From: Tistlia sp040905785
GTDB lineage: Bacteria; Pseudomonadota; Alphaproteobacteria; Kiloniellales; DSM-21159
NCBI RefSeq assembly: GCF_040905785.1
Contig: NZ_JBBDQW010000016.1
Span: forward strand, 62,001 to 126,000
DNA: 64,000 bases
Direction of reading: 5' to 3'
Every line of letters starts with the position of its first letter. Position 1 is the first letter of the stretch. A program made the translations under genes and the position numbers. Below are positions 1 to 8,002 of the stretch, in pieces. Under the pieces are notes generated by a model. The model did no database searches and was not told the origin of the DNA. It was given only the letters and a program-made list of their open reading frames with translations.

Positions 1-826
1 GGCGCAGCCCGAGCGCCAAGCCTCCAAGACCGGCGCCGAGCATGGCCAGGGTCGCCGGCTCGGCGACCGGCGTGGCGGGCGGCAGGATCGAGGCGCCGCT
101 GCCGACCACGTTCGCGGCCGAGGCGCCGGTCACGCTCGGGACAAAGCTGCCGGTCCGGTTGCTGTCGCCCAGCATGTCGGACAGCGTCGCGTAGGTGACG
201 TAGACCGCCGGCTGAAGCGTTTCCCCCTCGAAGTTGAAGAGGCTCCAGTAGCTCGTCCCGTCCGAGCCGCTGCCGACCAGGTTCTCGGCCGCGGCGCCGC
301 CGGCGGGAGCGAAGGTGCCGGTCCGGTTATCGTCGGTCAGCATGTCGAGGAGCGTCGCGTAGGTGACGTAGACCGCGGGCTGGGCTGCCTCTTCCTCGAA
401 ATTAAAGAGGCTCCAGTAGGTCGTTCCGTCCGAACCGCTGCCGACCAGGTTCTCGGCCGCGGCGCCACCGGCAGGAGCGAAAGCGCCGGCCCGGTTGCTG
501 TCGCCCAGCATGTCGGTCAACGCGGTGTAGGTGACGTAGACCGCCGGCTGGGCCGCCTCCCCCTCGAAGTTGAAGAGGCTCCAGTAGCTCGTCCCGTCCG
601 AGCCGCTGCCGACCAGGTTCTCGGCCGCGGCGCCGCCGGCGGGAACGAAGGTGCCGGTCCGGTTGCTGTCGGTCAGCATGTCCGGGAGCGTCGCATAGGT
701 GGCGTAGACCGCCGGCTGGGCCGTCTCCTCCTCGAAGTTGAAGAGGTTCCAGTAGGCCGCCTCGGCCTCGCCGCCGAAGGGGAGCAGGACGGCCAAGGCC
801 GCCGTCAGCCGGATGACCCGCTTCAT
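1..826 (-). CDS. PEP-CTERM-like protein built of four 56-residue repeats (3' end outside window)
   Basis: Read on the minus strand from the ATG at 826. Residues 1-23 are a signal peptide (MKRVIRL, hydrophobic core, cleavage near GEAEA/AYW). Four tandem 56-residue repeats follow, each opening YW(N/S)LFNFE and carrying QPAVYVTYATL, DML(T/G)D, NR(T/A)G and ENLVGSGSDGT. After the fourth, more diverged unit comes PPATPVAEPATLAMLGAG, a PEP-CTERM-like signal (AEP in place of PEP) running into a glycine/leucine-rich helix. The window ends before the basic tail and stop, so the protein is about 275 residues or slightly more. In the PEP-CTERM family such tails direct handling by exosortase at the cell envelope; that role is inferred. 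The repeats match no enzyme I recognise, and the aromatic, acidic, Gly/Ala-rich make-up suggests a structural or surface protein. No partner genes are visible. Confidence 0.75.
   Translation of the reverse strand, partial: MKRVIRLTAALAVLLPFGGEAEAAYWNLFNFEEETAQPAVYATYATLPDMLTDSNRTGTFVPAGGAAAENLVGSGSDGTSYWSLFNFEGEAAQPAVYVTYTALTDMLGDSNRAGAFAPAGGAAAENLVGSGSDGTTYWSLFNFEEEAAQPAVYVTYATLLDMLTDDNRTGTFAPAGGAAAENLVGSGSDGTSYWSLFNFEGETLQPAVYVTYATLSDMLGDSNRTGSFVPSVTGASAANVVGSGASILPPATPVAEPATLAMLGAGLGGLALGLR
83..754 (-). repeat. Four tandem 168-bp coding repeats
   Basis: The DNA encoding the YW(N/S)LFNF block recurs at 754, 586, 418 and 250, exactly 168 bases (56 codons) apart. Units 1-3 are nearly identical at the DNA level. 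Unit 4, next to the C-terminal signal, differs most. The exact spacing with no indels points to recent unequal exchange or gene conversion within the coding frame. Confidence 0.9.
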
Positions 827-1075
827 CGCCTCGTCTCCCTGCTCGCCCGTCCGAACCGTCCGCGCGTCGGCGAGGTCGAGCCGGCGGCCAGGCGGCGGCC
901 CCGGACGGGCCATGGGCGACGCTGGCAAGAAAGAGCATGCAAGAAACGCGCCGATGGCGAGACTCCTCACTGCCGACGCGGGAGAGACCTCGAAACCGTG
1001 CCCCGCACTGTAAAGCGGCTGGACCGCCCTTGACGGCCGGCGCAGCGTGAGCGGGCGCAGCCGGACCTTGCGGGA

Positions 1076-1091
1076 TTTGCGCCAGAGCAAA
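1076..1091 (+). promoter_or_regulatory. FNR/CRP-superfamily box (NnrR/Dnr type candidate)
   Basis: TTTGC-GCCAGA-GCAAA is a perfect inverted repeat with the half-site spacing of FNR/CRP-family regulators. It lies 62 bases upstream of the start of the DUF1858-nnrS pair. NnrS genes in alphaproteobacteria are classically controlled by the NO-responsive regulator NnrR, whose sites have TTG(C)..(G)CAA arms, so this site fits that role. No regulator gene is in the window. The rest of 827-1152 shows no gene. Confidence 0.55.
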
Positions 1092-1152
1092 AGGCGCCAC
1101 CCGCAGCGCCCCTACCTTGTCGGATACAACCTCGACCAAGGATTCACGCCCC

Positions 1153-1401
1153 ATGCCCCACGGCCTTCCCCAAGCGCTCCCCGACATGGTGGTCGGCGAC
1201 ATGATGCGCCGCTGGCCGCAGACGGTGCCGGTCCTGCTCCGGCACCGCATGTCCTGCCCCGGCTGCCTGATGGCGCCCTTCATGACCGTCGCGGAGGCGG
1301 CGGAGGAGCACGGCGTCGAGCCCGAGGTGCTGATCCGCGACCTCGCGGCGGCCATCGAGCCCGCCGAGCAGCGAGTCGCCGAGCAGGGGGTTTCGGCATG
1401 A
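1153..1401 (+). CDS. DUF1858 domain protein (redox-disulfide type)
   Basis: An 82-residue protein with the pattern of DUF1858 (ScdA N-terminal-like, 'hybrid cluster-associated redox disulfide'): DMMRRWPQTVPVLLRHRM followed by SCPGCLM, a CxxC pair in the usual place, and a helical C-terminus (VAEAAEEHGVEPEVLIRDL). I chose ATG 1153 because AAGGA sits 10 bases upstream; an in-frame TTG at 1117 would add 12 residues but has no ribosome site. The stop overlaps the nnrS start (ATGA), so the two are translationally coupled. DUF1858 proteins are often found with NO and nitrogen-oxide genes and are thought to bind a cofactor or sense redox state. The function here is inferred from context. Confidence 0.75.
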   Translation: MPHGLPQALPDMVVGDMMRRWPQTVPVLLRHRMSCPGCLMAPFMTVAEAAEEHGVEPEVLIRDLAAAIEPAEQRVAEQGVSA

Positions 1402-2603
1402 GCGCGATTCGCCAGGCCGTGCCGCGCTACCGTCCCTGGGCCGGCCCGGCCCTGTTCAAGGAGGGCTTCCGGCCCCTGTTCCTGGGCAGCGCGCTCTGGG
1501 CGGCGGCGGCGCTGCTGCTCTGGCTGCTGGCGCTGCAGGGCAGCCTGGTGCTGCCGAGCGCCCTCGACCCCATGACCTGGCACGTCCACGAGATGCTGTT
1601 CGGCTACGTCGCGGCGACGCTGGCCGGCTTCCTGCTGACCGCGATCCCGAACTGGACCGGCCGCATGCCGCTGCAGGGCTGGCCGCTGGTCGGGCTGGCG
1701 CTGCTCTGGCTGGCCGGCCGCCTGGCCGGCCTGACCTCGGGCTGGATCGGCGTCGGGACGGCGGCGGCGGTCGACCTCTCCTTCCTGGGCGTGATGCTGG
1801 CTGTCGTGCTGCGCGAGATCGTCGCCGGAAGCAACTGGCGCAACCTGCCGATGGCGGGCGCCCTGGCGCTGGTGCTGGCGGCCAACGGCCTGATGCACGC
1901 CGAGGCGGCCGGCCTGCTGGAGGGGCTTCCCGCCGGGCTCGGCTGGCGCCTGGCCATCGCCGTCATCCTGCTGCTGATCAGCCTGATCGGCGGCCGCATC
2001 ATTCCCAGCTTCACGCGCAACTGGCTGTCCAAGCGCGGCGCGAGCGCCCTGCCCGCCGCCTTCGGCCCGCTCGACAAGCTGGCGCTGATCGCCACGGGCC
2101 TGGCCGGCCTCTTCTGGACGCTGTTCCCCGAGAGCAACGCCATGGCGCTGGCCGCCCTCGCCGCGGCGGTGCTGCAGGCCCTGCGCCTGGCGCGCTGGCG
2201 CGGCCTGGCGACCCTGTCCGAGCCGCTGGTCTGGAGCCTGCACCTGGCCTACGCCTGGCTGCCGGTCGGCTTCGCGCTGCTGGCGGCCTCGCGCTGGTCG
2301 GCGCTGGTGCCCGTGAGCATGGCGATCCACGCCCTGACCGCCGGCGCCATCGGCAGCATCACGCTGGCGGTCATGACCCGCGCCACCCTCGGCCACACCG
2401 GCCGGCCGCTGACCGCCGGCGCCGGCACGACGGCGCTCTACCTGGCCGTCACCCTGGCGGCGGCGACGCGGCTGGCGGCGGCCCTGCTGCCCGACCTCAT
2501 GATGCCGCTGCTCGCCCTGTCCGGCGCCGCCTGGATCGCCGCCTTCGGCGGCTTCGCCCTGCTCTACGGAAGGGCGCTGCTGACGCCGCGGGTCGGCGCC
2601 TGA
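1398..2603 (+). CDS. nnrS: NnrS family heme-copper membrane protein
   Basis: A 401-residue polytopic membrane protein with about twelve hydrophobic segments. It opens with the NnrS pattern (FKEGFRPLFLGSALWA) and contains MTWHVHEMLFGYVAA, a conserved histidine motif, and GGRIIPSFTRNWL. NnrS proteins bind heme and copper and ease nitric oxide and nitrosative stress during denitrification; the exact chemistry is not settled. The gene overlaps the DUF1858 gene by four bases and is convergent with napC 40 bases away. The FNR/NnrR-like box at 1076-1091 probably drives both genes. Length and motifs agree well with the family. Confidence 0.9.
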   Translation: MSAIRQAVPRYRPWAGPALFKEGFRPLFLGSALWAAAALLLWLLALQGSLVLPSALDPMTWHVHEMLFGYVAATLAGFLLTAIPNWTGRMPLQGWPLVGLALLWLAGRLAGLTSGWIGVGTAAAVDLSFLGVMLAVVLREIVAGSNWRNLPMAGALALVLAANGLMHAEAAGLLEGLPAGLGWRLAIAVILLLISLIGGRIIPSFTRNWLSKRGASALPAAFGPLDKLALIATGLAGLFWTLFPESNAMALAALAAAVLQALRLARWRGLATLSEPLVWSLHLAYAWLPVGFALLAASRWSALVPVSMAIHALTAGAIGSITLAVMTRATLGHTGRPLTAGAGTTALYLAVTLAAATRLAAALLPDLMMPLLALSGAAWIAAFGGFALLYGRALLTPRVGA

Positions 2604-2643
2604 GCGGTCGCCTGAGCGCTCGCCTGGCCCGGGCGCCGGCCGG

Positions 2644-3279
2644 CTACAGCGAGGAGTCGCCCTGCAGGCCGGGCTCGACGGTCCAGCCCGGCTCGACGTC
2701 GCTCATGTCCGGCAGCCGGTGGGCGATGCCCTTGTGGCAGTCGATGCAGGTCCGCTCGCCGGTGAAGAGGAACTGCTGGTGGATGCGCTCCGCGCGGCTG
2801 TTCTGCTTGACCAGGTCCATGGCCTCGGCGCGGTGGCAGTTGCGGCACTCGTGGCTGTCGTTCGCCTTCAGCCGGTTCCATTCCCGCTTGGCCATGACCA
2901 GCCGGTGATCCTGGTACTTCGCCTGGGTCGAGATGGTCCCGAAGATGTGTCCCCAGACCTCCTTCGAGGCCTGCATCTTGCGGGCGATCTTGTCCGTCCA
3001 CTCGTGCGGCACGTGGCAGTCCGGGCAGGTCGCGCGCACGCCGGTCCGGTTCGTGAAATGAACCGTCTGCTGCAGCTCCTGGTAGGGGTTCTCGTACATC
3101 TCGTGGCAGGTGACGCAGAAGGCCTCGGTGTTGGTCGCCTCGAGCACGGTGTTGAAGCCGCCCCAGAAGACCACGCCGAAGACGAAGCCGCCGAGCGTCA
3201 GCACCCCGAGGGGCAGGTAGGCGCTGGGCCGCGAGGCGATGCGCCAGAAGGCGGACAGGTATCGCTTGAGCGTGCGCAT
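2644..3279 (-). CDS. napC: NapC/NirT family tetraheme cytochrome c
   Basis: A 211-residue membrane-anchored cytochrome. An N-terminal helix (about residues 20-40, LPLGVLTLGGFVFGVVFW) is followed by four CXXCH heme sites: CVTCH, CPDCH, CRNCH and CIDCH. NapC takes electrons from quinol in the membrane and passes them to NapB/NapA in the periplasm. It is the last gene of napEFDABC and starts 3 bases after napB ends. The length and four-heme layout are typical of NapC rather than the five-heme TorC or other NirT relatives. Confidence 0.93.
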   Translation of the reverse strand: MRTLKRYLSAFWRIASRPSAYLPLGVLTLGGFVFGVVFWGGFNTVLEATNTEAFCVTCHEMYENPYQELQQTVHFTNRTGVRATCPDCHVPHEWTDKIARKMQASKEVWGHIFGTISTQAKYQDHRLVMAKREWNRLKANDSHECRNCHRAEAMDLVKQNSRAERIHQQFLFTGERTCIDCHKGIAHRLPDMSDVEPGWTVEPGLQGDSSL

Positions 3280-3282
3280 CGC

Positions 3283-3738
3283 CTACTTCCGGCCCGCCGA
3301 GAACTCGAGCATGTCGATGAAGAGGTTCTCGACGAGCGGCTGGGCGCCGCTCTGCGTGACGTGGCACTGGGTGCAGAAGTAGCGGCGCCCGGAGACCTCG
3401 GCGAGCATCTGCCCGTCACGGTCCTGGTAGTGCGTCACCGAGACCATCGGCGCCCCCGAGGCCTCGACGTACTGGCGCCGATGGCAGGTCAGGCAGGTGT
3501 TGGTCTGCAGGCTCAGCTGGTAGCCCTCGATGTCGTGCGGAATGACCGGCGGCTGCTCCGGGTAGTTGCGCATCTGGCGGCCCCTGTCGGTCACCGGCTC
3601 GGCGAGCGAGGGCACCGAGGCCGACGAGGGCAAGGGGTCGTTTCCGGTCAGCCGCGGCGCGTCGCGCTGGGCCAGGGCCGCCGGCAGGGCGACGGCGACG
3701 AAGGCCACCAGGGTGGCGGCGGTGAGCAATGCTCGCAT
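3283..3738 (-). CDS. napB: Periplasmic nitrate reductase diheme cytochrome subunit NapB
   Basis: A 151-residue protein with a Sec signal peptide (residues 1-23, ending ALAQ) and two heme c motifs, CLTCH and CTQCH, in the NapB arrangement. NapB is the small electron-transfer subunit that receives electrons from NapC and passes them to the catalytic NapA. It lies between napA (31 bases upstream) and napC (3 bases downstream), the standard order. Intervening motifs such as PPVIPHDIEGYQLSL match the family. Confidence 0.93.
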   Translation of the reverse strand: MRALLTAATLVAFVAVALPAALAQRDAPRLTGNDPLPSSASVPSLAEPVTDRGRQMRNYPEQPPVIPHDIEGYQLSLQTNTCLTCHRRQYVEASGAPMVSVTHYQDRDGQMLAEVSGRRYFCTQCHVTQSGAQPLVENLFIDMLEFSAGRK

Positions 3739-3769
3739 GCTTCTTCTCCTCGGCCGTTGCCTAACCTGG

Positions 3770-6265
3770 CTAGACCCCGAGCACCTTGACGGCGCACTTC
3801 TTGAAGTCGGTCTGCTTTGAGATCGGATCGGTCGCGTCCAGGGTGCACTTGTTGATCAGCTGGCTGGCGTCGAACCAGGGCACGAAGACGACGCCGCGCG
3901 GCGGCCGGTTGCGGCCGCGCGTCTCGACCCGGCTGACCATCTCGCCGCGCCGCGAGGCGATGCGGATCTCCGAGCCCCGTCTCAGGCCGCGCTCCTGGGC
4001 GTCGAGCGGATGCATGAAGCAGCGCGCGCCGGGGAAGGCCTTGTAGAGTTCGGGCACCCGCAGGGTCATCGAGCCGGAATGCCAGTGCTCGAGGACCCGG
4101 CCGGTGACCAGCCAGAGGTCGTACTCCTCGTCTGGACTCTCGGCCGGCGGCTCGTAGGGCAGCGCCATGATCCGGGCCCGGCCGTCGGCATGGCCGTAGA
4201 ACTCGACGCCCTCCTCGGCCTTGACGTAGGGGTCGTAGCCGGCCCGGAAGCGCCACTTGGTCTCCTTGCCGTCGACGACCGGCCAGCGCAGCCCGCGCTC
4301 CTCGTGGTAGGTCTCGAAGGAGGCCAGGTCGTGGGCCTTGCCGCGGCCGAAGGAGGCGTACTCCTCGAACAGGCCCTTCTGGACGTAGAAGCCGAAGGCG
4401 TGGGACTCGTCGTTCGGGTGCTTCGGATCGAGCTCCTCGAGGCCGTAGGCGTCGACCTGGCCGTTGGCGAAGAGGACCTCGAAGAGCGTGCGGCCCTTGT
4501 ACTCGGGGTTGGCGTCGAGCAGCTCCGCGGGCCAGACCTCGTCGGTCGTGAAGCGCTTGGAGAACTCCATCAGCTGCCAGAGGTCGGAGCGCGACTCCCC
4601 GGGTGCCGAGACCAGCTGGTGCCAGAACTGGGTGCGGCGCTCGGCATTGCCGTAGGCGCCCTCCTTCTCGACCCACATGGCGGTCGGCAGGATCAGGTCG
4701 GCGGCCGAGGTCGTGACCGTGGGATAGGCGTCCGAGACGACGATGAAGTTCTCCGGATTGCGGTAGCCCGGATAGGTCTCGTTGAGGATGTTCGGCGCCG
4801 CCTGCATGTTGTTGTTGACCTGGACCCAGTAGGCGTTGAGCTCGCCGTCCTTGAGCTTCCGGTCCTGCAGCACGGCGTGATAGCCCGGCGTCTCGGGAAT
4901 GGTGCCGGGCGGCAGCTTCCAGAGCTTCTCGGCGAGGGCGCGGTGCTCCGGGTTCGCCACCACCATGTCGGCCGGCAGGCGGTGGGAGAAGGTGCCGACC
5001 TCGCGCGCGGTGCCGCAGGCCGAGGGCTGCCCGGTCAGGGAGAAGGGGCTGTTGCCCGGCTCGGAAATCTTCCCGGTCAGCAGGTGCAGGTTGTAGACGA
5101 GCTGGTTGGCCCAGACGCCGCGGGTGTGCTGGTTGAAGCCCATGGTCCAGAGGCTCATGACCTTGCGGTCGGGGTCGGCGTAGAGCTCGGCCAGCTGGTC
5201 CAGGCGGTCGCCGGAGACTCCCGTCAGCGCCTCGACCTTGTCGCGCGTGTAGTCGGCGACGAAGGCCTTGTAGGTCTCGAAGTCGGTCTGCTGCATGCCG
5301 CCCGGGTCGCCGGCGTTCGCCGCCCTCTGCTCGAGCTCGTGCTCGGGCCGCAGGCCGTAGCCGATGTCGGTATTGCCGAGCCAGAAGCCGGTGTGGCGCT
5401 CGACGAAGGCGTGATCGACGGCGTCGTTCTGGATCAGGTAGTTGGCGATGTAGTTGGCGATCGCGAGGTCGGTGCCCGGAGTGAAGATGATCGGGATGTC
5501 GGCCAGGTCCGAGCTGCGGTGGGTGAAGGTCGAAAGCACCGCGACCCGGACATGGGGATGGCTGAGCCGCCGGTCGGTCAGGCGCGTCCAGAGGATCGGG
5601 TGCATCTCGGCCATGTTCGAGCCCCAGAGCACGAAGGCGTCGGCGGCCTCGAAGTCGTCGTAGCAGCCCATCGGCTCGTCGATGCCGAAGGTCCGCATGA
5701 AGGCGGCGACGGCCGAGGCCATGCAGTGGCGCGCGTTGGGGTCGAGGTTGTTCGAGCGCAGGCCCGCCTTCATCAGCTTGGCGGCGGCGTAGCCCTCCCA
5801 GACCGTCCACTGGCCGGAGCCGAACATGCCGACGGCGGTCGGGCCCTTTTCGCGCAGCACGCGCTTCCACTGCCGCTCCATCTCGTCGAAGGCGCGCTCC
5901 CAGGAGACCTCCTCGAAGTCGCCGTCCTTGGCGTACTCGCCGTCGCGCATGCGCAGCAGCGGCCGGGTCAGGCGGTCGGCGCCGTACATGATCTTCGACA
6001 GAAAGTAGCCCTTGACGCAGTTGAGGCCGCGGTTGACCTCGGACTGGGTGTCGCCGTGGGTCGCCACGACGCGGTCCTGCTGAACCCCGACCATGACCGA
6101 GCAGCCGGTGCCGCAGAACCGGCAGGCCGCCTTCGACCACTGGATGCCGACCGCCTCCTTGCCGCCGCTGAGCGGCTGGGCACCCGCCGGCAGCGCGATC
6201 CCGGCGGCCGTCGCGGCGACGCTCGCCGCCTGGGCCTTCATGACGTCACGACGGCTAAGCTTCAT
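3770..6265 (-). CDS. napA: Periplasmic nitrate reductase catalytic subunit NapA
   Basis: An 831-residue molybdopterin enzyme, the usual NapA length. Residues 1-31 form a Tat signal (SRRDVMK). The [4Fe-4S] site reads CRFCGTGCSVM with the fourth cysteine in NCVKGYF, and the Mo-ligand cysteine lies in ARHCMAS. It reduces nitrate to nitrite in the periplasm using bis-MGD. I chose the ATG at 6265 because GAGGA lies about 6 bases upstream; an ATG at 6283 would add MNARNA. Either start overlaps the end of napD, the maturation chaperone. The subunit is intact with no visible frameshift. Confidence 0.96.
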   Translation of the reverse strand: MKLSRRDVMKAQAASVAATAAGIALPAGAQPLSGGKEAVGIQWSKAACRFCGTGCSVMVGVQQDRVVATHGDTQSEVNRGLNCVKGYFLSKIMYGADRLTRPLLRMRDGEYAKDGDFEEVSWERAFDEMERQWKRVLREKGPTAVGMFGSGQWTVWEGYAAAKLMKAGLRSNNLDPNARHCMASAVAAFMRTFGIDEPMGCYDDFEAADAFVLWGSNMAEMHPILWTRLTDRRLSHPHVRVAVLSTFTHRSSDLADIPIIFTPGTDLAIANYIANYLIQNDAVDHAFVERHTGFWLGNTDIGYGLRPEHELEQRAANAGDPGGMQQTDFETYKAFVADYTRDKVEALTGVSGDRLDQLAELYADPDRKVMSLWTMGFNQHTRGVWANQLVYNLHLLTGKISEPGNSPFSLTGQPSACGTAREVGTFSHRLPADMVVANPEHRALAEKLWKLPPGTIPETPGYHAVLQDRKLKDGELNAYWVQVNNNMQAAPNILNETYPGYRNPENFIVVSDAYPTVTTSAADLILPTAMWVEKEGAYGNAERRTQFWHQLVSAPGESRSDLWQLMEFSKRFTTDEVWPAELLDANPEYKGRTLFEVLFANGQVDAYGLEELDPKHPNDESHAFGFYVQKGLFEEYASFGRGKAHDLASFETYHEERGLRWPVVDGKETKWRFRAGYDPYVKAEEGVEFYGHADGRARIMALPYEPPAESPDEEYDLWLVTGRVLEHWHSGSMTLRVPELYKAFPGARCFMHPLDAQERGLRRGSEIRIASRRGEMVSRVETRGRNRPPRGVVFVPWFDASQLINKCTLDATDPISKQTDFKKCAVKVLGV

Positions 6266-6563
6266 GGCGTTCCTCGCATTCATTGCCCGCTTCCGCCACG
6301 GCCTCCTCGACCTGGTGGTAGACCAGGGCGGCGACATAGACGTCGGGCATCAGGTTTATCTTGGTCAGGTGGTCGGCCAGCACGCCCTCGTGCTCGGCCT
6401 CGAGCACGACGACCAGCTTGCCGGCCTCCCGCGCGGCGATCTCCGCCCCACCCAGCGCCAGGATCGCAGCGACGACGCGCTCGGCCGCCTCGGGCCGCAG
6501 GTAGACGATCAGGCTGGAGATGTGCACCGCCGCCCCCGCGCGGCCCTGGGAAGGCTCAGCCAT
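6255..6563 (-). CDS. napD: NapD chaperone for NapA
   Basis: A 102-residue protein with the NapD signature near the N-terminus (HISSLIVYLRPE) and the KLVVVLEAEHEG core. NapD is a cytoplasmic chaperone that binds the NapA Tat signal and prevents early export before cofactor loading. It overlaps napF by 8 bases and napA by 11 bases, implying coupled translation in the order F-D-A. Confidence 0.9.
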   Translation of the reverse strand: MAEPSQGRAGAAVHISSLIVYLRPEAAERVVAAILALGGAEIAAREAGKLVVVLEAEHEGVLADHLTKINLMPDVYVAALVYHQVEEAVAEAGNECEERHEA

Positions 6564-7071
6564 GGCCGGCCACCGGATCCGGCACGACCAGGGTCACGGC
6601 CTCGGTCGGACAGGCCGACACGCAGGCGCCGCAGCCGCTGCAGGCCGCGGCCTCGACGATCGGACGGGGCGTCCCCCCGAGGCTGAGCGGAAAGGCGATC
6701 GCCGCCTCCGGGCAGGCGTCGCCGCAGGACCGGCAGACGACGTCGCGCTCGGCGAGGCAGGCCTGGGAGACGCGCACCTCGAGCCGCCAGGGCGCCGCGC
6801 GCGCCGCCTCGAAGGCCGGCTCGGGACAAGCCGCGGCGCAGGCGCCGCAGAAGCTGCACTCGCCGCGCCGGAAGTCGACCTCGGGCAGGCCGCCTTCGCC
6901 CCGCACCAGGATTGCCTCCGGGCAGGCCGGCAGGCAGTCGCCGCAGGCGCTGCAGGCGGCGGCGAAACCGGCCGCGGCCCAGGGCGGCCGCAGCGGCGCC
7001 GGCCGGGTGCTGCGCCGCCCCTGCAGGAAGGCGCGCCTGCTTCGATCGGGCGCGACGGGGCAGTCGGTCAT
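6556..7071 (-). CDS. napF: NapF ferredoxin-type protein
   Basis: A 171-residue cytoplasmic iron-sulfur protein. It has 4Fe-4S motifs CSACGDCLPACPE, CSFCGACAAACPE and CSGCGACVSACPT plus a further cysteine set around CRSCGDACPE. The N-terminus carries DRSRRAFLQGR, as in NapF. NapF interacts with NapA before export and is thought to help assemble its Fe-S centre. The start is ATG 7071; longer versions of this frame run into napE. No napG or napH is present, so electron entry should be through NapC alone. Confidence 0.9.
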   Translation of the reverse strand: MTDCPVAPDRSRRAFLQGRRSTRPAPLRPPWAAAGFAAACSACGDCLPACPEAILVRGEGGLPEVDFRRGECSFCGACAAACPEPAFEAARAAPWRLEVRVSQACLAERDVVCRSCGDACPEAAIAFPLSLGGTPRPIVEAAACSGCGACVSACPTEAVTLVVPDPVAGHG

Positions 7072-7073
7072 GC

Positions 7074-7274
7074 TCAACCGCCCGGGGGACCGGGCGGGCC
7101 GACGATCAGCTGCACCATCCAGACGGCGAAGCCGTAGCCGCCGACGACGGCAACGGCGATGAACGGCCAGATGAAGACCGCGAGGAAGGCGAAGACCGTC
7201 CATTCGCCCCGTCGCCCGGCCAGCATCCGCGGCGGCCCCTGGGTCGCTTCGGAAGCACTCTCGTTGCGGGTCAT
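7074..7274 (-). CDS. napE: NapE small membrane protein
   Basis: A 66-residue protein with one central transmembrane segment (WTVFAFLAVFIWPFIAVAVV) preceded by RRGEW. This is the NapE/TorE pattern. Its function is unknown, but it often heads nap operons. It begins the operon here and ends 3 bases before napF. The 257 bases upstream (7275-7531), shared with the divergent DUF454 gene, must hold the nap promoter; I could not identify a clear FNR or NarP box there. Confidence 0.85.
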   Translation of the reverse strand: MTRNESASEATQGPPRMLAGRRGEWTVFAFLAVFIWPFIAVAVVGGYGFAVWMVQLIVGPPGPPGG

Positions 7275-7531
7275 CCTGAACCCTCCTGACGGGAGGCTAG
7301 CAGAGAAGGAAGCCCTCTGAGAACCGCCCTGGGCGGGAATCGGCCAAGAAGCCGGCGGCGCGGCCGCGGCGGATCGCGCCGTTGGCGCCTCGCCGGCGCC
7401 TCGGATAGAAGAGGGTGTCGCGGCAAGACGGCCAGAATGAAACGCTTCCGCCCGGTCCCAGTCGATTCGGCCTCACCCGATCCGGCCCCGCGCCGCCTGC
7501 CGTGGGGTCGCGCGGCACCGGCGGCCTGCCC

Positions 7532-7900
7532 ATGACCCGGCGCTCGCTCTGGCTGCTCCTCGGGCTCGCCGCCCTGGGCTTCGGCCTGGCCGGCGTGGTC
7601 CTTCCGCTGCTGCCGACGACGCCCTTCGTGCTGCTCGCCGCCTTCGCCTTCGCCCGCTCCTCGCCGCGCCTGCACGCCTGGCTGACCGGCCACCGCCAGT
7701 TCGGCCCCTTGATCGAGGACTGGCGTCGGGACGGCGCCATCGCGCCGCGCGCCAAGGTCCTGGCCGCAGCGGTCATGGCCGCGACCTTCGCCGGCAGCTG
7801 GATCGCCGGCGTCGTGCCCTGGGTGCTGGCGGTCCAGGCGGTGGCCCTGGGCGGCGCCGCCCTCTTCGTGCTGAGCCGCCCGAGCAGCCGGCGGGAGTGA
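7532..7900 (+). CDS. YbaN/DUF454 family inner-membrane protein
   Basis: A 122-residue protein with the YbaN/DUF454 pattern: an N-terminal helix running into GVVLPLLPTTPFVLLAAFAFARSS, then HAWLTGHRQFGPLIEDWR, and two C-terminal helices. The start is ATG 7532; an upstream extension in this frame is low-complexity. DUF454 genes are small membrane proteins of unknown role, often near respiratory or heme genes. It is divergent from napE, so the two may share a regulatory region. Confidence 0.8.
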   Translation: MTRRSLWLLLGLAALGFGLAGVVLPLLPTTPFVLLAAFAFARSSPRLHAWLTGHRQFGPLIEDWRRDGAIAPRAKVLAAAVMAATFAGSWIAGVVPWVLAVQAVALGGAALFVLSRPSSRRE

Positions 7901-8002
7901 GGCGGAGCCACTACCGGTCCCGCAGGGGCCGCGCTACATAGAAGGGGCCGCTGCGAAGGCTGCGCCGGCACGCCAGAGCCGTTCGCTCGATGGAGACCGT
8001 CG

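Noticed and set aside
402..2396. Very long minus-strand open frame opposite nnrS
   Set aside because: Arg/Gly/Gln-rich low-complexity translation with no family pattern; a mirror of the GC-rich nnrS and repeat-protein codons.
3648..7162. Long open frames overlapping the nap genes on both strands
   Set aside because: Biased composition caused by high third-position GC; the real genes in this region are napA, napB, napD and napF, recognised by motif.
7990..8002. ATG 7990 as start of the PAS protein
   Set aside because: It is in a different frame from the PAS coding sequence unless a frameshift is assumed.
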